DNA of 64,000 bases, taken from a virus. Of the stretch, positions 10,401 through 22,400 are shown piece by piece; position 1 is the stretch's first letter; every line of letters starts with the position of its first letter. Location: IMG/VR virus record IMGVR_UViG_3300027816_000087, positions 25,073-89,072 of that record. The stretch is one strand, 5' to 3'. The notes beneath the pieces are model-generated. The model saw only the letters and a program-made list of their open reading frames with translations. It did not search any database and was not told where the DNA came from. A program made the translations under genes and the position numbers.

Positions 10401-13400
10401 TATTTGTGTCATCTCTTTTTATTCCTTTAAGCTCAAGAATATATTCAGATAGTTTTTTAAGTTTTGAAGCACTATTAGGAGTAAGAAGCTGACGTTGATT
10501 ATCAGGATGTTCAAGAATTGTCTTTATTATTTCAATCACCCTATTTTGTAATGCCTTTTTACTATTTTGGTCTTCAATAGATCTTTTTGAAAACTCTTGC
10601 AAACTATCTTTTGTAGTAATTTCAGTTTTAAGAGCATTGTAGTCATCTGCTGCTTTATCTAATGCCACTGATAAAGCTTCAACATTTAACTGATTCATTT
10701 TTAATTCTTCATCAGCTAACATTGCTTGTTGAATATTTTTAATCTTTTTATTAAAAAGATCAGAAACTAATTTTCCTTCAATAGCATTACCTTTATAAAT
10801 AAGCTCTTCAAAATAATATAATTCTTCTTCTAATTGTTTTATTTCTTTAACACCTGTTCTTATTTCTTCTTTTAGATTATTAATAATATTTATTACAGGT
10901 TTAATTATATCTGCATATTTATCATTAATGTATCTATTATAACGATTGTTTAATTCATCTGGTGATGAACTATATTTAATGTATTTAATCTCATTAGTTT
11001 TCTTACTAATATAGTAGTTAGCTAAAAACATATTGAGTTTATCCACGTCAAAGTCAGATCCTGTTTTACCTACCATTTCAGAAGGAACAACCACCATATC
11101 TCCATATGAAGGATCTAAGAATCCTTTAATAACAATAGAGTCAATCATATTTAACCCTGATGTAGGAATACGAGAACCTATAGAATTTAATAAGTCAGCA
11201 AAATCTTTACCTTCAGGAGCAACCCAAATTCCTTCTTCGTTTTGCACAAAGCCAGCTTCTTGTGGTGTAATTCCTTTAAAGTACCAAGGAGTGTACACTT
11301 CAATGTATCTACCGTAATCAGTATTATAGAAGTTAAGATTACTAGAAGATATTGTAACAGATTCTTTTTCTTTCTTTGAAAGTTTAGAGTAATCCTCTAC
11401 ATTTTGATACACTCCGTCTTTTATATAAAGTAGCTTTCTACCCTGAGCAAACAATGTAGATGACACCTGAACATTAGCCTTACCAAACATTTCTGTTCTG
11501 ATAATTCTATTGTCAACTAGTGAATTTAAAACAGATTCAATACGTTCTCTAGCTGGGTTTGCATCTAATGGATATTTTGGTACTTCTTTATTATCATCTA
11601 TAAATGTATCAAGCATTTCAACCACATTGTCAGGAAGATTTCTTTTTATAGCTTCTTGACGTAATGTTTCCATTAGTTTTCCAACATTCTCAATATCGTA
11701 TGAACCATCTTCATTTTGTTTTAATCCAAGCTCTTGTAAAAGAGCTTCTCTTTCAATATCTAATAAAGCATTTAATACATTTTTGTATTCTTCTGCATAA
11801 GGCTTAAGACTTTCAGGAAGATCACTTAGAATAAGTTTTCTTATCTGGCTACCAAAGATTACAACATTTTTAGCATAGTCAGGGGTAGATACCTGTATAC
11901 CAAAATATTTACTGAATATATCTTGCAGGATGGGAACTTCTTTAGATATAGTTCCATCTTCATTATAAAATGGTGTAAGCTTTCCATTAGGTTTAGTCAT
12001 TGCACCCACTTTATGTCCTGATCCAAAGTCAATAATATCAACACCTTGATTTTTAGCATCAATATATTTAGACATCATCTCTGGATTGTTCTTCACTCTA
12101 CTCCAAGTTAAAGGAAACACTGAGTTTTTAAGGAAATTAATATGGGACATTCCATCAGTGTTTTGAAATCCAAAACCTTGTGGTTTTAACACTTGAAGAA
12201 TAGCTTCTGGTTTTGGTTTACTAAGAACTTCTTTAGCTTTTTGAATTTGTTCTTTAGTGTATTTAGGATTATAATAAGGATGAGATTTATCAGAACGATC
12301 AATTATTTCTAAAGCATTTTCATAATCCAATAATGCTTCTTGTTCTTTTGATAACATTCCAGATAGATATAACATATCTCTAAAATAATCAGGCATAATC
12401 ATTGCTTGACCATCAGCTTCATCCATATTAATATATGAACTAATATATGTTCCTTTACCCCCTACTATAGATTTAAGAGAACCATCTTCATTAAACTTAG
12501 CACCAATCAATTGCTCTGCTCTTTTCTTATCAACCTTAGTAGAAATATCTTTGAACAATTCTTCAGCAATATATTTTAAATAAGGACTTGTCACCTTTGG
12601 ATCAGCATAAGATATACTTCTCATTACAGGATTATCTGCATCACGAACTCTACCATCATAACGAGGTTTGTTTTGTTCCATCCAAGAAATAACATGAGGA
12701 TTTTCGCTTATAACATTCTTTTGAGAATTAGCACCACTAGAACGTTTAGCTAAGTCTTTATATAATGCAGGATGACCATAAAACAACTTATGTTGCTCAT
12801 ATACAGCAAGTTGTCTATTTACAACGAGGAATCTAGCAAGTTTGTTAAACTCCGCTTCACTCATTTCTTTAGTGTTAATACCAGATATAGCATCTGCATC
12901 TTTTGGAATACCAAGAGCTTTAAATCTGTTTAGCACATTTATAACAGTGACCCCTGCATCAATTTCAACAGTTTTAACTATTTCTTTATTTACCAACCAT
13001 TGTTTTGTTTCCTTCACTTGAGATTCAACATAATCTTTTAATATACCTTCATTCTTTACCGTGCTAACAAAGTTTTCTGTTAATGCTTCAAATATTAATG
13101 TAGCATTTTCAATTTTTGTTCTTTTAGTTATTTTAGTATCCTTAACAAGTTTTTCAAAATAATTACGAAGGTTTGATCCTTTCTCTAGTCCAGGGATATT
13201 AGAAAAATGTCCAAGCTCAAGTATTCTATCTTGATGATTCTGAATATTATTAGGATAGAAATGAAATCTTAAAGCATGCATCACCTCAGCTTTAAGAGCA
13301 TTGATATACTTATCTTCAATTAAACCAAGATTAGATATCTCACTCATTTTTACAAAGTGACCCATTTTAACTGCAAACTCACTAGACTTATCTGAATTGA

Positions 13401-16400
13401 TTACAGTGAAATAAGATCCTCTTAGTATGTGATAGATTTCTTGAATAATCTTATCATTAAAGTTAAGTTTATCAGTGTTCTCACCATCGCTTTCACGTTC
13501 TGCAGCCATACCTGATATATACTCATAATCTATTTTAACACCTTCTCTTTTTCTTCCCTTAGCATCAAATACAATACCACCAGGAGAAAGTATTTCAGAC
13601 GTAGAGTTATATGGATTTAACTTTATAATATCCCCAACCACTGTACCATATTGTGGGTTGGACATAATAAACTCTTCTAAAGTATTTGCACTATTAAGAG
13701 AATGCAATACATAAGATATTTCAGAAGGAAGTGTAATAGCATACTGAGTTTTACCATCAGCAGTTTGGTGAGAAAGCAATGTATCTTCTGAACGGAAGTT
13801 TAGTTCTAATTCAAGAAGAGCATTTAAAGGACCACCTATTAAATCAGTTCCAAATAAAGAATCATATTTAATAGTTTTATTATTTTTAACAGCATCTTCT
13901 AATACATATTTTAAACTATTATATGCATTCTTAATTATATTCTTATTAGTCTCAGAAAGATTTTCTGGTTTAGTAGATAGACTAATACCTAATGCATTAA
14001 ACGCACCTAAATGTCCTTTTACATCAGAAGCACCTAAAATATATGTAAGTCTTGGACTACTTAAGTTTATTTCAATTGTATTAGCAGGACTAATATAAAC
14101 TATTCCACCTGTATCAAGTTTTGAAATATCTACTTTGTATGCCTTCTCTTTAATACCATTTCTCCACTCTTCACGTATCTTTTCTTTTGTATTAACGCTT
14201 ACAGCATTAACGTGACGTATTTTACCATCAGCACCTACAATAATTTTAAGAGGATTATTTCTGTTTCTTGTAAAAGAAGTTTCAAACGCTACAAGAAGAC
14301 GAACATCATCATCAGAAACAATACCACCATTTTTTAATGTATCATATTTAAGTCTTGATTTTAAGTTCTCAATCCACTGATATCCATCCTTATATCTAAA
14401 TTTATAAATGGGATCTTTAAACTTCTTATCAAGCTTATTAAACATTTCTTCTAATGCACTAGTCTTTTTAAACGTACCATCTTCTTGCTTTCTCATCATT
14501 GGTACAACGTCAGAAAGTTCGTTAAGAAGAATATTCATTTTACGTTTATAAGAAACAAGAGAAGGAAGATTTAACTTATTTCTTACATCACTAACTTTTC
14601 CTGATTCATCCGTTTTATTATCTGGAAGAGAAAGAATAAGAAGTCTTACAGTGGGGTTAGTTAAACTAGTAGGATCTACATATATAACATCTCTAATCCC
14701 TAGTGTATTAGCATTTTCTTCTTTTGCTTCTATTTCAGCAATATCTTCTTCAGATTTCTTAACATCTTCAACTTGTTTAAATTTCAAGCCAAACTGAGAA
14801 AGGTAATTTTTAAATTGCTCTTTAACTTCTGTATTATATATTTCGCTATTTAAAACACGTTCTTTTTGAAAATAAAGATTGCTTGCAATTTTTTGATCTT
14901 CAGCTATTCTATATTCTCTATATTGATTTATAAATTCAGTTTGTACTTCAGGAGATGCATATTTAAATTCATCTCTTTGCATTACATCATTTAACCCTGG
15001 CATAAACCTGTTAAATATTGTAGACCAGCTAGCTTTAAACAAATCTTCAAAAATGTTATTGTCTTCATCAAACATTTTTTCAATAGTATATCCCTTAGCT
15101 TTATATGATTCATTATTAAGTTTACTAAAGAATATAGCTGTCAAGCCTTCCATAAGTTGCTGTGTAAACTCTACAGAGGTTCCACTTACAGAAGCGCGAT
15201 TGTGTTTAACAGAAGGATCAAAGTTTTGTAGTGGTGTAGCATCTTTAAATTCACCCTTAGCAATTTGACCAAATAGTTTTGTAGTTTCATCTTCTATCTC
15301 AGCCACCTTTTCTTTGGTTAATCCAAGAATCTTTTTAAGCCAATTCCAGAGTCTTCTAAAAAATGTGTTTCGTTTAGGAGATTCTGCTTTTACTTCTGTA
15401 CCTTCTTTAAGCATGTATTCTCTAAACTCTTCAGCAAGAGCTTCTTTTATAAGTCTTTTTTCATCTTGAGTTTTGTAGTTTGCTACAGCCCACAGATAAG
15501 AAGGTTGTGACTTGTAATCTTTTCTTTTCTTATATTCATCTATAAGAGCTTGTTGTTTTTCAGGAGATAGATATGCATTCCATACAGCTTCAAAAGCTTC
15601 GTGGAAACCTGTACCTTCTTCAGCAAACTTATACATGCGAATCATTCCATTAACGAATTGACCCATGTATTTACCATCTACTAATTCATCTAATATATCT
15701 AATGGAATTTGAGGAAGCACCTTACTAAGCCACTCTTTAAACTTAGCAATATCTTCTGTTTTAGTAGCAGCTGTTATTTCACCCACCCTTGCATTAGCAT
15801 CATAATCATCTTTTGGCTTAGCTTGTTTAGCCATATCCAAAAGATTTTGAGCTGAAGTTTGAGCTGATACTTGTACCTTACTTTTATATTCTAAGTTTAA
15901 TTGTTTATTATATTTGGTAGTGTATTCTTCTTTTGACAAAGGTGTAGCACCTTGAGACCTAGCTTCACTAACGTAGTCTTTATATTTCTGATTTACAAAA
16001 TCATCAAATGTAATACCACTAGCTGCTAGTGTTTTACCAACAACAGGTGCAGCTGTAGATTTTAAACTAATTGGTTGTTTAGATGCTAACGCTTTATTAA
16101 TCAAATCTTGATCAAACAAAACAAACTCGTTTTGTAAAGCCCCATCTATAGAACCTATTTCAGCTTTAATGCCAAGGTTTTGTTTAAACTCATGTAGTGT
16201 TTCTAAAGAAGGTCTTGCTTGATTTTTCTTATTAATAAACTCATCTTCTGAAATTTTTCCATATCCAAACTTTCTATCTAATAGATTTTCAGGAGATATC
16301 TCAATCTCAACTGTATATATTTCTTCTCCAGGATAAGGTTTATCTAGAGATAAGTACAATCCTTTACCTCTTTGAAATTGATTTTTAGAAGTAGGTCCAA

Positions 16401-19400
16401 CTTTTTCAGTCCTATAAGCAACTATTCTTAAGTTTCCATTAGGTAAAACAGTTATTCCTGGTTTTCTTTCTATATCAGACGTTTTAGTAACATCATAGAC
16501 AACACTTCCATCAGGATTTTCTATCTTAACAATAGTTGATAAATCTACTGTTACTCCTTTATTTCCTATACCAAGCTCATTACCACTTAAAGATATTCTA
16601 ACCGCAGACTCTCTAGTACCATCTGATAGAGTTACAAAGAACTGTCCACCTTCTCCTTGTCCTGCTTTTTGTATAGCAGCTCTCACTTCTTTTCTTTTAG
16701 CTTCTACATTAAAGACAGGAGCTGTAGAAGCTATTTCATCTTTATACTTCTCATCAATTTGCTTTAAAACATCTTCTCTTGTATCTCCAATTAATTCATC
16801 AGCAGAAGCTCCACCTGGATCATCAGCAATAGCTCTCCATCCATCTGTTACTTTTTCTATAGATGCAATTGCTTTATTTTTTCTAGTTTGTGCATCAGAA
16901 ACAGAAACTGGTGTTACAGGAGTAGATTGACTTGTAAGAACTTGAGCCACCTTAACATCATTAACTGTTTCTCCTTGTTTAGCGTATTCTTCTATGCGAA
17001 TAAATGTTTCTTTAAAACTATCTATCATTTCCAACTGAATAGATTTTCCCTGCGCAACAGTTTGAGAAAATTTATTAACAGCTTCAAATCTTTTATCAAA
17101 TTCACCTTGATAGAAGTCTTTAACTTTTTGACCATTTAAATCTGCATTAGTTAGATCTTCTCCTTTTTCATCTATAACTTGAAATATTTCATATTTACCA
17201 TTTTTATATTCAGTGTGTAAATACAATTCATTTCCATTTCTACGTCTAGTTACAAATGTAACTTTACCTTCTTTTGGAATGTTGTTTTCAATATTATAAA
17301 ATATAGATCCATCATCTGCTCTTACTTCTTTTTGATATAAAGAATATTGCTTAATGCTTTTTGGTGTTGTAGTGGGTTGATCACCAGCAGCTTGTACAGG
17401 TTCTGCTACAAATCCTGAAGCATCATATTTAAAATAAACATTTTTAAGTTGATAGTTTTGAGCCTCAGTTTTATTTTCTGAAGGAGATGTGTATGGTTTA
17501 ATATTAGTGTATAACACTGATCCACCAGGTCTTTCAGCTAAAAGATAATGTTGATAGTTAACATATTGTTTTCCTCTAACTATCTTACCATCTATCACTT
17601 TAACATCATAAAATGACTCTGTTTTGTTCTTATCATTTAATAATGTATTATTAACTTTATGATATTGAAGAGCTTCTAATATTTTATCTCTATTTTTTTC
17701 TATAGAGTCAGCTGTAAATAAAATATTAGTAGAGCCAATATTTAATCCACTCTGTACAGATAGTTGAAAAGGACTTGGTTTTTTACCTTCTTGAACAGGA
17801 GACCAATATGTAACACCTTGCAAATATCTTAAAGCTGTTTGAAACTCAGCAAGTTGCTCTTCATTAAGTCCTAATTCAGAATTCTTTTGAATGAATAATT
17901 CTGAAAGTCTTTTTAATATATTAATTACATTCTCTTGTTCTTCTGCTGTAAACTTACGATTGTAAACAACAATAGGAGGTTCACCAGGTCTAACAACCAT
18001 GGCTCTACCTGCTTTCACCCTAGTATCGTTCTTACTAATTACAATTCTTACAGGTCTACCATCAGGATGTTTAAGATTTGTAAAATCAGGATTGTCTTCT
18101 ATAAGTCTACCTTCTAAAGAAAGCTCTTGAGGACGTTGAGGTGTAGGATTACCATCTTCATCATAACCACCTACCAATGGTTCTCTATTATATATACCAG
18201 GACTTTTATCAATAATAGGTAATACAACTGTTTCACCAGCTTTTACCTTTTCTTTAATAGCATTACGTACTTGTTTAAAATAAGTTGCAAATGCTAACGC
18301 TTGTTCTTTTGTTACACGATTCTTTTGTGTTTTCTTATCGTATATAGCAAAGTTATCTTTTAACCACTCATATGTAGCATCAGCATCATCACCTAACAAC
18401 TCTTTACTACCATGCATTCCTGTATAAACCATGTTCTCTTTAGTGGGATTTTCAAGTATGTTCCCATCCATTCCAACTGGTTTAAAATTACCCATTGCAT
18501 CTCTTCTAACAACAACTAGTCTAATATCATCCTCAAATCCTTCAGATCTTAATTCTTGAAACTCCTTTGAGTCTTTTGTAACAGGCATTAAATAAAACAC
18601 AGACCCATTCTCATCACTAAGTTTAGCTGTTTCACTAAATTTAAAAAATCTAGCTTCTTGTGGTGATGTAATTTGTGTATCATTTTTATCAGCAAAATGC
18701 CTACCTGCTGTTTTAAATAAAGCATTCTCATCTAATATAGGAGCAAATGCTTCCATTTGCTTAAATGTTTCTGCTTCTTCTTCACTACCAGGTGCAATAT
18801 CTATAATAGGTTCTGTACTAAAAAGAGCATCTACTCCTTGAATCATTTCATCTTTTACAGGAACTGAATTTGGTTTTGTTATTATTTTATTTCCTTCTTG
18901 TTTTATTATTCCTTCTTTTTGTTGAATTAAATTATAACCAAGAATAATTCCTTCTTGAACAGCTTGAAGCATTCCAATTCTTTTTTCAAGAGCTGAAATT
19001 TCACCTCTCTGTTGATAGGCTAAAGTGAGTCTATCATATCTATCTTGAAGATATCTAGCTTGTTCCAATAACTCTTTAAGTTCCTTTTTAGAATCAACCA
19101 CTCTATCTACTAATTCAAATATATAAGCCAACTCCATAGAGTCGCCATCATTTAATGAATTAATAATATTCTGAATTGTTTTTTTATTATCAGCATCTTT
19201 CTCTTGTCTTTTCATTAGAACAAGCTGATTAAGAAGCTGTTTTTTATCGTTTATACCTGCAAGCGTATCAAATAAATCTGTAACACGATTAATTCTTTCT
19301 AATAGTTTATTAGAATAATCAATCATGTTTTGAAGAATAGATATTCTTTCATTAACTAAATCTAATTCAAGTTCAGTTTCATCAAGCATACCACTAATTT

Positions 19401-22400
19401 GATCTGTAGTAATACCTCTTGATGGTTTAATTATTTCTTGTTGCTGAGCTTCATTTAATCTTTCTTGTTCAGATGTGTAAATTTTACCATCAACCATTGT
19501 AAATGGTTGACCAGATTGTTCAATTTCTTCAATACCTTCAAAATAATATTCTAAAAGTTGATTTAGTACATCTTGTTGTTTTTGTAACTCTTGACTTTGA
19601 ATTTGTAAATTCTCAATTAATCGCTCAGCACTTTGAACAAGATTTATCAATACCTCTTTACGTTGTTCAAGTTCAATTCTCACCTTAGACTTTCTACCTC
19701 TTACATAAGGTTTATTTTGAAACTCTTCTTCAATTAATTCTATTTCAGCAATATAATCTTCTAATTCTTTTTTAATTTTATTATATTCTTCTTCATTTTT
19801 ATTTCTATCTACCAACAATTTATCACTCTTAGACATAACATCTTCAAGAGCTTCATTTAACATTTTTAATTGCGACTGTCTTCTAGTTTCTGTTCTTCTA
19901 CTAACAACTTCATCTTCACTTTCTGTTATATCTAAAACATCTTTTTTATTACTAGCATATTTTTTTAGATATTCTGCATTATAATAAATAGATTCTTTAA
20001 CATTTCTTACAGGGTTTATATAAACAATTTTTAAAACATATTCTCCATTTTCTTTAATTAATTCTAAACGAGCTTTAACATTTATTCCTGTAGAACTAAA
20101 ATCTTTGTTAGCATATTTACCTTTTGTATAATGTGGTTTACCAGTCTTTTTAAATACATTTAGATCAAATACAACATCTCTATTTTTAAAATATATACGT
20201 TCATGATCTGTCATTGAACTTAATGGATAAAGTTTTCCTATTTGTGAAAACTCATCCACTGACATTATTATCACTTCTTTTTCATCATTATATGTAAAAC
20301 TAATACCTCTATCATCAATAGATACAATTTTAATTATATCTTGATCATATTGTATTACTGGTACTTTTCCTTTATATATACGTTTTTTAGGACTTGATTC
20401 AGTTATATAATTCTCACCTTCTTTTATTTCAAATGTTACTTCTTTACCTTCTTTGTCTTTTGTAACAATTGTTGTTACTGCTTTAGGTGTATCATCTTCA
20501 ACTCCAGCATTTTTTTCTATTTCTTTTAAATGCTCCTCTAATTTCTTTTTCTCAACAGCTATAATTGCATCAGTTATTCTTTCTTGCATTTTAGCAAACT
20601 CAATTGGATTGGCCAATTTATTATAAGCATCAATATATTCTTTATTATCTTTATTTAATTCAATATAGTCTAATAAATTAGTATATATTTCATCCAACTG
20701 ATCTTCTTTAATTACAATATCAATTTTAGATTCTTTATTTTTAGAATTTAAATATGTAACTAAAGCTTTTTTAGCTTTATCAGATTTTAACTTATCTCCG
20801 CGTTCCATGTTAGCTAACTGAGAATAGTTTTCTTTCCATTCTTCTAAACTAGCTAATTGTTCTTTTTTTGCTTCTATTAAATCTTTTGTTGCATTGTCTT
20901 TTGTTTCTTGAGACTCTAAATTTTTAATCTCCATTTTTAGAAGATCTATTTCTGCCTCTGTATTTTTAGTAGCGCCAATATTTCTAAATGCTATAGCTGC
21001 TGTAGATCCTAATACAGGAACACCAGCCATTTTAACTTGCAATTCTCCAGCGCGCATTGTAGCTTTTCTAGCTTTGTAATCAACTGTGGCAAGCACTTCA
21101 ATAGCATCATCCAAAGCTCGTTTAGCTCTTAATGCTGTTTTTCTCTCAGGTGTACCTTCTTTATAAAGTTCAGGAATAACTAAATCACCAAAACGATTTT
21201 TTAAATCTCTCCATGTTTTATGAAAATCAATAACATTATCAGCAATCTTATTAAAGAATTCTTTAGTTGAAGCTACGTTTTCTTCTGTCTTATCAAATCC
21301 AAAAGCTTCTTTAAATTCATTATCATTAAAAGCATCCCCGTAGGCACGAATTGTTTCAATAACACCATCAATCATATCTGTCTTAATAGCAGCAGATATC
21401 ATTTTAGCAAATGCTGAATCTTTATTATTATGAAAAACATATGCATCTCTATTAGCAATAGCCTCTTGCATATTTTGTGCAGTTTTGTTCTGCACTTTGA
21501 CATTAGCTATATGCTCAGGTAGATACTTATTAGGATTTTCATAAAAAGCATTAAGGGCTTGAATACTTTCTGTAAGTTGTTTTTTTCTTTCTTTTACTTG
21601 TAGTGGATCACTGCCTATTTTTTCTTTTGCTTTACCAACAGCAAAATTAATAGGTGATAACAATCTACCTGTTAAAGCACCCATTAAGAATGTCTTTAAG
21701 CCTTGTGTACTATACTGTTCTTTAGCAGCTTTACTTATGTAGTCAGTTAATTCAGAACCTTTTGCTCCATGATACAAATCATAATAATAATCTTGTAAAG
21801 CTTTATTTGATGTTTCTTGAAAAAGTTCTTGAATACCTTCACTTGCTTCCCATTTAAATACATTTCTACCTACAGACTTAGTTGCTTCCCAAGCTGCTTT
21901 TTTAACACCAAAATCTTTAGAAATTTCAGAAAACAAACCTAAAGTTCCTAATGTACCTTTTTCATACACTTTAGTTAATGATTTACCAACACCTTCTTTT
22001 GCAGCTGCTTTACCAGAAACTTTTAAAACATCTTCAGCAAACTCAGAAGTTCCTTCACCTAACACTTTTCTACCAAAAGAAAACTTGGTAAATAAGTTAT
22101 CAAATTGAAGTCTATTAGCAAGCATTAAAATACCACTATTTACTTGAAAGTTATCAAATGCTGCATCTTTAGCTATTTGTTCTATAGCAGTTAATTTATC
22201 AGGTGTAGGAGCTTCACCTGTTTTAAATAACTCTTCATCGTATAGTTTAGTATAAAGATCACCATATGTACCAGCTGCTTCCATTCTAGCTTCTGTCATT
22301 GCCATATTAGCTTCTGATAAGAAACGTCTCACCCCACCTAATCCAATAGCACCTAGTTGCAAAGCTCCAGCTCCTGCTTTACCATACTTAGCTAGTGCAT

